Source of the DNA: Salinilacihabitans rarus
GTDB lineage: Archaea; Halobacteriota; Halobacteria; Halobacteriales; Natrialbaceae
NCBI RefSeq assembly: GCF_024296665.1
Contig: NZ_CP100762.1
Coordinates: 1,302,001 to 1,366,000, forward strand
DNA: 64,000 bases
Direction: 5' to 3'
A model generated the notes under the pieces. It saw nothing but the letters and a program-made list of their open reading frames with translations. It was not told where the DNA came from and made no database searches. Position 1 is the stretch's first letter, and each line of letters opens with the position of its first letter. Made by a program: the position numbers and the translations under genes. Positions 27,748 through 35,255 of this stretch are shown piece by piece.

Positions 27748-28107
27748 ATGGCAACCGGTACCGACGTCTCGTTCGATCGGGCCGCCGTCCCCGACATTTC
27801 GGTCCTCGGACGCTACACGTACCTCGCCACCGAACTGTTCTGGGGAACGATCGCCTTCCTCGGCCTCCGGCGCGCGGGCGCGCTCCGGCGGGCCGCCGCA
27901 ACGATCCTCGCGCTGTACCCGATCGCGTACGTCTGGGATCGGTACACGCTCGCCGTCGGCGTCTTCGACATCAACCTCCGGACGGGAATCGACGTCGCCG
28001 GGATCCCGATCGAAGAACACCTCTTCATGGCCGTCGTGCCGGGACTCGTCCTCGCGGTCCACGAGACGCTCTTCGGCGACGGGCCGGGCGATTCTCAGGA
28101 CCGGTGA
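27748..28107 (+). CDS. Single lycopene cyclase-domain membrane protein
   Basis: A 119-residue protein with about three membrane spans and the GIPIEEHLFMAVVPGLVL signature of heterodimer-type (CrtYc/CrtYd) lycopene cyclases, preceded by RYTYLATELFWG. Haloarchaeal CrtY is usually one protein with two such domains (about 240 residues), so this is half a typical enzyme. It may pair with itself or with a second subunit elsewhere, or have another membrane role. It starts about 100 bases from the divergent CBS gene. Carotenoid-related function is inference from the domain only. Confidence 0.7.
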   Translation: MATGTDVSFDRAAVPDISVLGRYTYLATELFWGTIAFLGLRRAGALRRAAATILALYPIAYVWDRYTLAVGVFDINLRTGIDVAGIPIEEHLFMAVVPGLVLAVHETLFGDGPGDSQDR

Positions 28108-28151
28108 GCGATCACGGCCGTCTTAGTTCCCGACCGGTAATCGAGGGATAG

Positions 28152-28910
28152 ATGGTGCGATCCTCGCGCTCCGACGACTCCGACGGCCCTCGCGATCCCT
28201 CCCCGTCCCGTGACGGCGACGACCGGGCGGGAATAGCCGGCGTCCTCCGCGGTCTCGTCTGGCTCGCGTTCGTCGCCGCGGTGGCGGTCGGGACGGTGCT
28301 GTACGGGCCCGCGCTGGCCGACCTCGTCGCGGACGATTCCGTCCCGGCGCCCAGTCCCGACCCGCCCGAGACCGGCGACCGGAACCCGGACGCGACCCAC
28401 CCCGGCGACCCCGGAGAGACGGCCTACCGGACCGACGTCGAGACGATCTCCTCGTCGTCGGTCGAGGACTTCGTTCACGCCGAGGTGAACGAGCGCCGCG
28501 CCGAGCACGGTCTCGACCCGATCGAGTGGGACGGCACGGTCGCCTCCGTCTCGCGGGCCCACAGCGCCGACATGCACGAGCGGGGCTACTTCGCGCACGT
28601 GAACCCCGACGGCGAGGGGCCGTACGATCGCTTCACCGAGGTCGGCGACTACTGTGGCGTCTACGGCGAGAACATCGCGAAGACGTGGGTCGACGCCTCC
28701 GTCCAGCAGCCGGGTGCAAACGGAACCGTCGAGTACCTGACCGCCGAGGGGGTGGCAGAGGGGGTCGTCGACCAGTGGATGAACTCGACGTCCCACCGCG
28801 CGGCGATCCTCGAGGCGGACGTCGACGGCTGGGACCGCGGCGGCGTCGGCGTCTACGTCGCCGAGGACGGCACGGTGTACGCCACGCACAACTTCTGCAG
28901 GGAGTGGTAG
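28152..28910 (+). CDS. CAP-domain (SCP-like) extracellular protein
   Basis: A 252-residue protein with a membrane segment near residues 33-58 (LRGLVWLAFVAAVAVGTVLY) and a low-complexity Pro/Asp linker, then a CAP domain from about residue 105. It keeps VHAEVNERRAEHGLDPIEW, HSADMHERGYFAHVNP and GENIAKTW, and ends with YATHNFCREW. Two cysteines (YCGV near the middle, FCRE at the end) could form a disulfide. Archaeal CAP proteins are exported and poorly understood; some bind lipids or act as proteases in other groups. Confidence 0.82.
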   Translation: MVRSSRSDDSDGPRDPSPSRDGDDRAGIAGVLRGLVWLAFVAAVAVGTVLYGPALADLVADDSVPAPSPDPPETGDRNPDATHPGDPGETAYRTDVETISSSSVEDFVHAEVNERRAEHGLDPIEWDGTVASVSRAHSADMHERGYFAHVNPDGEGPYDRFTEVGDYCGVYGENIAKTWVDASVQQPGANGTVEYLTAEGVAEGVVDQWMNSTSHRAAILEADVDGWDRGGVGVYVAEDGTVYATHNFCREW

Positions 28911-28957
28911 GCGAGGGGACTCGCACACTCTTGGTCGGGGACGACATATCGACGCGC

Positions 28958-29800
28958 ATGAACGGCGACGCCGCCGACGACACCGCCGGGAGCGACGATG
29001 GCGACGGCAGCGACGGGGACGCCCTCCGCGAGACGCTCGCGGCGATCTACCGGACGGCCGGCGACCGGGAACTGAGCTTCCTCGCCGCCGGGGTCGCCTA
29101 CTACGCGTTCGTCTCGCTCGTCCCGCTCGTGTTGCTCGCGCTCGTCGTCGGATCGCTCGTCGGCGGCGAGGCCCTCGCTCGCCGGCTGATCGCGGTCGCG
29201 GGGGACTTCCTCCCGGCCGCCGGCGAGGAACTCGTGATCGCCGCGCTGACGACCGAGGCCAGCCGCGTCGAGGCGTCGGTCGTCGCCCTCGTCGTGGCCG
29301 CGTGGGGCGGGCTGAAGGTGGTCCGCGGGCTGAGCAAGGCCTTCGGCGAGGTGTACGACGAGGTGGGGGAGACCTCGCTGCTCGGGGAGGTCCGCGACGG
29401 CCTCGTCGTGATCGTCGCCGTCGCCGGTGCGCTCGGGCTGATGCTCGTCGTCGGGGCGGTCCTCGGCCTCTTCGGCGGCGAGGTCCCATTCGCCGGCCTC
29501 CTCGGCTGGCTCGTCCTGCTCGTCGGGCTGTTCCTCGCGTTCCTGCCGATCTACTACGTCCTGCCGCCGACGCGGGTCACCCTCGCCGAGGTCCTCCCGG
29601 GCGCGGTCGTCGCGACCGTCGGCTGGGCCGCCCTCCAGGCCGGCTTTCAGGTCTACGCCGCCAGCGCGGCCCGCTACGAGGCCTACGGCGCCGTCGGCGT
29701 CGTCCTCCTGTTCGTCACCTGGCTCTACTTCGCCGGGATGGTGCTCTTACTCGGCGCCGTCGTCAACGTCGTCCGCTCGCGGCCGGCCACCGCCGCGTGA
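28958..29800 (+). CDS. YihY/UPF0761 family membrane protein
   Basis: A 280-residue integral membrane protein. The soluble N-terminus is acidic, followed by about six helices; the AAGVAYYAFVSLVPLVLLAL segment and the tail AAYEAYGAVGVVLLF-type pattern (ARYEAYGAVGVVLLFVTWLY) match the YihY/BrkB family once called ribonuclease BN. These are membrane proteins with no proven nuclease activity. It starts 47 bases after the CAP gene. Substrate or partner unknown. Confidence 0.8.
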   Translation: MNGDAADDTAGSDDGDGSDGDALRETLAAIYRTAGDRELSFLAAGVAYYAFVSLVPLVLLALVVGSLVGGEALARRLIAVAGDFLPAAGEELVIAALTTEASRVEASVVALVVAAWGGLKVVRGLSKAFGEVYDEVGETSLLGEVRDGLVVIVAVAGALGLMLVVGAVLGLFGGEVPFAGLLGWLVLLVGLFLAFLPIYYVLPPTRVTLAEVLPGAVVATVGWAALQAGFQVYAASAARYEAYGAVGVVLLFVTWLYFAGMVLLLGAVVNVVRSRPATAA

Positions 29801-29846
29801 CCGCGACGGAGAAGAGTTTTCACGCCGCGGCCGACACACGGTACCG

Positions 29847-30401
29847 ATGAGCGACGGGCAACCGGACGGATCGACGGGCGGCGACGACGACGAGTCCGAC
29901 GCCCCCGGCGGCGGACCGCGCCGCGTGGTCTCCGAGCGGAGCGTCGACGACATCCTCGCGTCGCTGGACGACGTACAGGGCGATCCGGAGTCGCCGGCCG
30001 GAGCGAGCGACGAGGGCGGACCGGACAGGAGCGACGACGCGGCGAGCGAGTCGGGCGTCTCTGACGCCGAAGATGACGAGAGCGACGGCGACGACGCGAG
30101 CGACGAGGAGAACGCGGACGAGTCGACGAACGAACCCGACGACCCGACGACCGCCGAGGTCGCGGCCGGGGGCGAGGACCCCCCCGTCGACTCCGACCTC
30201 GCGGCGCGCGTCGAGGCCGGCGCGGTGACCGGCGCGGATGTCCGCGCGGCCGAGGCCGGCGAGGGCCGGGCGGCGACGCCCGAGGTCGGCGAGATCGACC
30301 TCACGCTCGACGACCTCGACGGGGCGTCGAGCGGCCCGGACGGCGCGGCCGACGACTCGCCGGGGCTGTTCGACCGCCTCAAGGGGCTGTTCTCGCGCTG
30401 A
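29847..30401 (+). CDS. Acidic hypothetical protein with amphipathic C-terminus
   Basis: A 184-residue protein of extreme acidity. It is nearly all Asp, Glu, Ser, Gly and Ala with few hydrophobics, apart from the RSVDDILASLDDV helix near residue 30 and the C-terminal LFDRLKGLFSR, which could form an amphipathic helix. No domain is recognised. It lies 46 bases downstream of the YihY gene on the same strand. It is probably a disordered cytoplasmic or membrane-surface protein. Composition alone makes coding likely but function unassignable. Confidence 0.6.
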   Translation: MSDGQPDGSTGGDDDESDAPGGGPRRVVSERSVDDILASLDDVQGDPESPAGASDEGGPDRSDDAASESGVSDAEDDESDGDDASDEENADESTNEPDDPTTAEVAAGGEDPPVDSDLAARVEAGAVTGADVRAAEAGEGRAATPEVGEIDLTLDDLDGASSGPDGAADDSPGLFDRLKGLFSR

Positions 30402-30440
30402 CGGGCCGCCGCGTCGGGCGCGAACGGCACCCGGACGGGG

Positions 30441-32093
30441 TCAGCCCTCGTACTCGAAGACGCGGGCCATCCCCGACTCCAGGTGGTAGACGTTGTGGCA
30501 GTGAAACAGCCAGTCGCCGGGGTTGTCGGCGACGAAGTCGAACTCGACGCGGCCCATGTGCGGCGGGACGAGGACGGTGTCCTTGACGGCGTCCCCGACC
30601 CGGAAGAAGTGGCCGTGCAGGTGCATCGGGTGGATCATCGGGCTGCGGTTGCCCATCCGCACGCGGACGTGCTCGCCCTCCGAGATCGTCAGCCGGTCGG
30701 CGTCCGGATACGCCTGCCCCCCGATCGTCCACGCCCCCTGACTCGGGTCCCACGCGAGCGCGAAGTCGAACGTCCGGTCCGGCTCCCCGTCGAGGCCGTC
30801 GAGCGGCGACACCGCAACGAGGTCGCCGTACTCCAGCACCCGCTCGGGCTGGTCCGGTTCCGTCGGGGACTCTCCATCGGCCCCCTCGTAGCGGAGGATC
30901 CCCCGCGCCGGCCGCTCGTCGCCGTCGACGGGAACGGCGACGACCGCCCACGCGCCCGGCGCGTCCGCGTCGAGGACGGCGTCGTACCGCTCGCCCATAC
31001 TGACGTCGAACGCGTCGACCTCGACCGGTTCCACGGGACGACCGTCGGCGTGCGTGATCCGCAGCGGGTGGCCGCCGACCGCGACACGGTACGTCGTCGC
31101 GCTGCTCGGGTTGACGAACCGGAGTCGGACGCGCTCGCCCTCCTCGACGGCGAACTCGGGCGGATCGTCCGGGAGCCGGCCGTTGATGAGGAGCCCCTCG
31201 TACGGCGGCCGCTGGCCCCCCATCTGCCCGCCCATCTGCCCGCCCGGACCGGTACCACCGGGTCCTCCATCGCCGGGACCGGAGCCTCCGCCGCCGGGTC
31301 CGGGGCCACCACCATTTCCGCCGGGTCCGGGGCCGTCGCCACCATTTCCGCCGGGTCCGGAGCCTCCGCCGCCGGGACCCTGCCCACCTCCACCACCGCC
31401 GCCGGGGCCGCCGCCACCATTTCCGTCGGGTCCGGGGCCACCACCGCCACCTGGACCCGGACCGCCGCCCCCTTCTTCGAGTCGCGGCTCGTCGGGGAGA
31501 TAGTCGTCCACGAGCAGCGTGTACTCGCGGTCGTAGTCGACGTGTGGCGAGTCCTCCTCGACGATCAGCGGCCCGTAGAGCCCGCGGTCGAGTTGCAGGC
31601 CGACGTGGCTGTGGTAGACGTAGGTTCCCGGCGGCGTCGCGTCGAACTCGTAGCTGAACGAGCCGTCCGGTTCGATCGGCTCCTGGGTCACCCCCGGCAC
31701 GCCGTCCATCGGGTTCGGGACCGGCACCCCGTGCCAGTGGACCGTCGTCCCCTCCGGAAGCCGGTTCTCGACGTCGATACGGAGGGTCTCTCCCTCGGCC
31801 GCCCGAATCTCCGGCCCCGGGAACCGATCGCCGTAGAGCCACGTCCGGTACGTCTCGTCCGGCGGGACCGACGCCGACCCCGTCCCGGCGGTCAGGGTCC
31901 GCGTCCCGTCCTGCAGAATCGAATCGAGCGAGTCGCCGTTCGGGAGGGCCGTCCCGTCGGACCCCGAGCGGAGGCGGCCCGCCAGTCCGACCGAGAGACC
32001 GCCCGCCAGCGCCCGTAACGCCCGTCGTCGCGACGTCCTGCGTGTCGATGTGGTCCACTCTCTCACGCCGCGGGCTTCGACGCGCGCGGCCAT
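30441..32093 (-). CDS. Multicopper oxidase with glycine-rich insert
   Basis: A 550-residue laccase-like enzyme. The start is placed at 32093, giving a Tat-like signal TSRRRALRALAGGLSVGLAG. Copper ligands are HWHG (119-122), YHSH (160-163), HPMHLHGHFF and HCHNVYHLESGM near the C-terminus, so both the trinuclear and type 1 sites are complete. Residues 208-293 are an almost pure Gly/Pro/Asn/Asp stretch between domains one and two. The enzyme is probably exported and oxidises metal ions or phenols. The insert is encoded by repetitive DNA and may vary between strains. Confidence 0.85.
   Translation of the reverse strand: MAARVEARGVREWTTSTRRTSRRRALRALAGGLSVGLAGRLRSGSDGTALPNGDSLDSILQDGTRTLTAGTGSASVPPDETYRTWLYGDRFPGPEIRAAEGETLRIDVENRLPEGTTVHWHGVPVPNPMDGVPGVTQEPIEPDGSFSYEFDATPPGTYVYHSHVGLQLDRGLYGPLIVEEDSPHVDYDREYTLLVDDYLPDEPRLEEGGGGPGPGGGGGPGPDGNGGGGPGGGGGGGQGPGGGGSGPGGNGGDGPGPGGNGGGPGPGGGGSGPGDGGPGGTGPGGQMGGQMGGQRPPYEGLLINGRLPDDPPEFAVEEGERVRLRFVNPSSATTYRVAVGGHPLRITHADGRPVEPVEVDAFDVSMGERYDAVLDADAPGAWAVVAVPVDGDERPARGILRYEGADGESPTEPDQPERVLEYGDLVAVSPLDGLDGEPDRTFDFALAWDPSQGAWTIGGQAYPDADRLTISEGEHVRVRMGNRSPMIHPMHLHGHFFRVGDAVKDTVLVPPHMGRVEFDFVADNPGDWLFHCHNVYHLESGMARVFEYEG
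31230..31470. repeat. Imperfect G+C-rich tandem repeat coding for the Gly-rich insert
   Basis: Short imperfect units built on GGTCCGG, CCACC, CCGCCG and ATTTCCGCC-like blocks recur through this interval, inside the multicopper oxidase gene. They code for Gly-Gly-Pro-Gly-type runs in one frame and Pro-rich runs in the antisense frame. This is a candidate for replication slippage. Confidence 0.6.
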
Positions 32094-32364
32094 CAAGGCG
32101 GAGGGGAACGGGCCGAATTCGCGACAGTCGTCCGGTCCGATGGTTCTGCCAGTCCCATCGGGAGCGACGGACACACCGCTGGGGAACTCGTCTACGTGGG
32201 TTGGGCAGGCCCCAATCGAGCCACTAGCTATCACCTCCGTTCTCGACGAAATAGAGGGTGTCGATGTGCTTTCGTCGGCGTTCGCTCAGTTCTCGACGGC
32301 CGGTCGGGTTCGGCGGGGCAGCGTGCAAGGTACGGACGCTGTATTCAGCACCGTCGCAACAAAC

Positions 32365-32757
32365 TTAGAGACAGTCGGCGTCCAGTTGCGGACGACCACC
32401 GGTATCGATGGTGACGACGAGTTGTAGAAACTGCTCGCAGGAGTCGCGACTCCACTCGTAGGTGAGGCTCTGTGACCGATCGACGTCGATGCGAATCGAG
32501 TATTGCTGACGGCGATACGTCTCGCCTTCGAACTGGAACGAAGAGCCCGCCGGAACAGAGACCATATCAAGCTGGTCGACCGGCTCCTCGGCGTCCGTCC
32601 TGATGTGTACCCAGACGGTGTGTGTCTCGGTGTCGGTGTTCTCCACGGAAAGCGCCAGAGAACCGCGGTCTTGCCCGCGCGGCGACTGACAGCCTGCCAT
32701 CGAAAGACCCCCGCTACTCGCCAGCAGTTGGAGGGCGTGACGGCGCGAGACGGTCAT
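32365..32757 (-). CDS. Hypothetical Tat lipoprotein
   Basis: A 130-residue protein starting at MTVSRRHALQLL (an ATG four codons earlier, at 32769, is an alternative). It has a twin-arginine motif SRRHAL, a short hydrophobic stretch and the lipobox SMAGC, so it is probably exported folded and lipid-anchored outside the membrane. The mature part is beta-rich with SVENTDTETHTVWVHI, a pattern common in haloarchaeal lipoproteins with an immunoglobulin-like fold. Ligand unknown. It lies 270 bases upstream of the multicopper oxidase start on the same strand. Confidence 0.7.
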   Translation of the reverse strand: MTVSRRHALQLLASSGGLSMAGCQSPRGQDRGSLALSVENTDTETHTVWVHIRTDAEEPVDQLDMVSVPAGSSFQFEGETYRRQQYSIRIDVDRSQSLTYEWSRDSCEQFLQLVVTIDTGGRPQLDADCL

Positions 32758-32769
32758 CGACAGGAACAC

Positions 32770-33155
32770 TTGCTGAAACAGAAATAAATCTCGGGGATGC
32801 CGCCAGTTCGAAGTTCGTCCCCCGTCGATACTGGTATGTACCGGAGACGCGCGAGCCGACGGGTTCCACCGCCGGGGCCACGTGCAGGACCGTCAGTTTA
32901 GATCTGCCGGGCCCTTCGAGAGGAGTAACTCGTCTAAATACGGTGGTCGAAAGCTCGGACAAAGTCGGGCTGATCTCCGTGATGTTGGCACGAATCGCGC
33001 CCACGCGCACCTCCTCGCGGTATCGCTGTTCGACCTCGGCCCGCCGGTCGTCGATCTCGTCGCGATCGACGGCGACGGCCGGCTCCGTGAACTGGGCGAG
33101 AAGACGGCACGAGGTGCCCCAGCGAGACCGGGCGGCCCCGCACCGCTCGTGGGTG
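32770..33155. other. Gap without a confident gene; one weak minus-strand open frame
   Basis: A minus-strand frame (around 32900-33155) reads RAEVEQRYREEVRVGAI and may be the C-terminal part of the broken zinc-finger gene listed next. Outside that, no start, promoter or domain was recognised. Confidence 0.3.
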
Positions 33156-33290
33156 TCACTCGTCGCGGGCCGGACACGGCTGGCCCTCATCGCAGATGTA
33201 GCACCAGCAGTGGTCGCAAACCGGGGGGTCCAGCGCGACGGTCCGGCTCACACCGACCACCCCCGCTGGAACCGACACGTCGCGGGTGAC
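33156..33290 (-). pseudogene. Remnant of a small zinc-finger-type gene
   Basis: The open frame between stops at 33291-33293 and 33156-33158 codes for a segment with CDHCWCYICDEGQPC, four closely spaced cysteine pairs that look like a zinc site. The frame then stops. The adjacent frame, starting within the same bases, continues as THERCGAARSRWG, which supplies the H-x2-C expected next. This suggests a one-base shift that broke a longer gene. A real short protein cannot be excluded. No upstream ATG is present in the frame. Confidence 0.35.
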
Positions 33291-33329
33291 TCAGCGTGGC
33301 CTATCCGATCGAAAACCGTAATAAGTGGA

Positions 33330-33404
33330 TGGGTTGGGGCAGATTTGAACTGCCGGCCTCCTCCATGTCAAGGAGGTGTCATAACCAGACTAGACCACCA
33401 ACCC
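33330..33404 (-). tRNA. tRNA-Val (anticodon GAC)
   Basis: The minus strand folds as a tRNA. The acceptor stem GGGTTGG pairs with CCAACCC plus the discriminator A, the anticodon stem CCTCC pairs with GGAGG around loop TTGACAT, and the T arm has GTTCAAAT. The anticodon is GAC, reading GTC and GTT codons. No intron and no encoded CCA. It lies between the zinc-finger remnant and trpD. Confidence 0.93.
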
Positions 33405-33530
33405 GTCTGGCTTTCCTCCCGTGGCGTCGCGCCACGTGATCTGCACTCGTTCGTTGCCCCGCCCCGTAATTGAAGGTTTCGAATCGGGCGCCGTACGCGA
33501 CTCGTCATCACGGCCGGGGGCGTCGATACG

Positions 33531-33578
33531 CTTAAGTGAGTGTACTCATTTGAGCATTACAAGACAGAACCGTACACT
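33531..33578 (+). promoter_or_regulatory. trp operon promoter with inverted repeat
   Basis: A TATA-like CTTAAG at 33531-33536 lies about 53 bases before the trpD ATG. AGTGTAC at 33539-33545 and its exact reverse complement GTACACT at 33572-33578 form an inverted repeat with a 26-bp spacer, straddling the expected transcription start. TGTAC-centred boxes are the kind of operator bound by TrpY in Methanothermobacter; a similar repressor here is speculation. Confidence 0.4.
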
Positions 33579-33588
33579 GGTGTCCACT

Positions 33589-34599
33589 ATGCAGGATTAC
33601 GTCGAACGCGTCACGGACGGACGGGACCTCACGCAGGCGGAGGCCCGGGCGGCCTCGGAGGCGGTCTTCGAGGACGCGACGGAGGCACAGATCGGCGCGC
33701 TGCTGGCGGCGCTTCGAGCGAAAGGCGAGACCGAAGCCGAGATCGCGGGCTTCGCCGAGGGGATGCGCGCGGCCGCGCGGACGATCGATCCCGACCGGCC
33801 GACGCTGGTCGACACCTGCGGGACCGGCGGCGACGACTACGACACGATCAACGTCTCGACGACGAGCGCGGTGGTCGTCGCCGGCGCGGGCGTCCCGGTC
33901 GCGAAACACGGCAACTACTCCGTCTCCTCCTCGTCGGGGAGCGCGGACGTCCTCGCGGAACTCGGCGTCGAGGTCGACGCCGACCCGCCGGCCGTCGAGG
34001 CGGCCATCGAGGCCGACGGCATCGGCTTCATGCTCGCGCCCGTCTTCCACCCGGCGATGAAGGCCGTCATCGGCCCGCGCAAGGAACTCGGGATGCGGAC
34101 GGTGTTCAACGTCCTCGGGCCGCTGACGAACCCCGCCGACGCCGACGCGCAGGTCGTCGGCGTCTACGACCCCGACCTCGTCCCCGTCCTCGCCCGCGCG
34201 CTCGCGCGGATGGACGTCCAGCGGGCGCTGGTCGTCCACGGGTCGGGGACCGACGAGATCGCCGTCCACGGCGAGACGACCGTCGCCGAGGTGACCGGCG
34301 AGTCCGTCGAGCGCTACGCGATCGACCCGGCCGACCTCGGCCTCGAACGCCGCGGGATCGGCGAGATCGCCGGCGGGGCGCCCGCGGAGAACGCGGCCGA
34401 CCTGCGGGGAATCGTCGCCGGCGAGGTCGACGGCGCCAAGCGGGACGTGATCCTCGCGAACGCGGGGGCCGCCATCTACGCCGCCGACGAGGCGGACTCG
34501 CTCGCGGAGGGCGTCGAGGTCGCCCGCGAGGCGATCGACTCCGGGGCCGCGCTGGCGACCCTCCGACGGCTGCGGGGCGTCGCGACGGAGGCCCGATGA
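33589..34599 (+). CDS. trpD: Anthranilate phosphoribosyltransferase
   Basis: A 336-residue enzyme that joins anthranilate to PRPP, the second step from chorismate to tryptophan. DTCGTGGDDYDTINVST (GTGGD binds PRPP) is near residue 80, and KHGNYSVSSSSGSADVL is the family's anthranilate-side motif. The start at 33589 gives the normal length. It overlaps trpF by four bases (ATGA), as do the following genes, so trpDFEG is one translationally coupled operon. Confidence 0.95.
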   Translation: MQDYVERVTDGRDLTQAEARAASEAVFEDATEAQIGALLAALRAKGETEAEIAGFAEGMRAAARTIDPDRPTLVDTCGTGGDDYDTINVSTTSAVVVAGAGVPVAKHGNYSVSSSSGSADVLAELGVEVDADPPAVEAAIEADGIGFMLAPVFHPAMKAVIGPRKELGMRTVFNVLGPLTNPADADAQVVGVYDPDLVPVLARALARMDVQRALVVHGSGTDEIAVHGETTVAEVTGESVERYAIDPADLGLERRGIGEIAGGAPAENAADLRGIVAGEVDGAKRDVILANAGAAIYAADEADSLAEGVEVAREAIDSGAALATLRRLRGVATEAR

Positions 34600-35255
34600 C
34601 GCGCGTGAAGGTCTGCGGGCTCACCCGGGAGACCGACCTCGACGCGGCCGTCGACGCCGGCGCGGACGCCGTCGGCGTCGTCTGCGACGTGCCGGTCGAC
34701 ACCCCCCGGGAGGTCCACCCGGCGCGCGCGGCGGACCTGCTCGCGGCCGTCCCCCCGTTCGTCACGGGCGTCCTCGTGACGATGCCGTCGGGCCCCGAGC
34801 GCGCGATCGAACTGGTCGAGCGCGTCGGCCCCGACGCGGTCCAGATCCACGGCGGGCTGGAACCGGTCGACCTCTCGTACCTGCGCGCGTCCGTCGACGC
34901 GACGGTGCTGTCCGCCGTCGACGCCGGCGACGTCGACGCGGCCGCGGCCTACGACGGCGTCGTCGACGCGCTGGTCGTCGACTCGGTCGACGAGGACGGC
35001 GGCGGCGGCACCGGCGAGACCCACGACTGGGAGCGCACGGCGGCGGCGACGGCCGACCTCGCCTCGCCGGTGGTCCTCGCGGGCGGCCTCGACCCCGGCA
35101 ACGTCGCCGACGCCGTCCGGACCGTCCGGCCGTTCGCCGTCGACGTCGCCAGCGGCGTCGAGGCCCGCGGCGGCGTGAAGGACCGCGAGGCCGTCGAGGC
35201 GTTCGTCGACCGCGCGAAGGGGGCCCGCCCCGCGGAACGCCGGGTACAGCGATGA
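34596..35255 (+). CDS. trpF: Phosphoribosylanthranilate isomerase
   Basis: A 219-residue (beta/alpha)8 barrel. The catalytic Cys is in KVCGL (residues 5-9), the active-site Asp is in ALVVDSV, and phosphate-binding loops are VVLAGGLDPGNV and VDVASGVE. It catalyses the Amadori rearrangement that is step three of tryptophan synthesis. ATGA overlaps link it to trpD and trpE. An acidic glycine-rich loop (DEDGGGGTGE) near residue 135 is typical of halophilic insertions. Confidence 0.95.
   Translation: MTRVKVCGLTRETDLDAAVDAGADAVGVVCDVPVDTPREVHPARAADLLAAVPPFVTGVLVTMPSGPERAIELVERVGPDAVQIHGGLEPVDLSYLRASVDATVLSAVDAGDVDAAAAYDGVVDALVVDSVDEDGGGGTGETHDWERTAAATADLASPVVLAGGLDPGNVADAVRTVRPFAVDVASGVEARGGVKDREAVEAFVDRAKGARPAERRVQR

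Noticed and set aside
31230-31470. Repetitive DNA that could look like a CRISPR array
   Set aside because: Units are short, imperfect, in frame with the oxidase and lack unique spacers; it is a coding low-complexity stretch.
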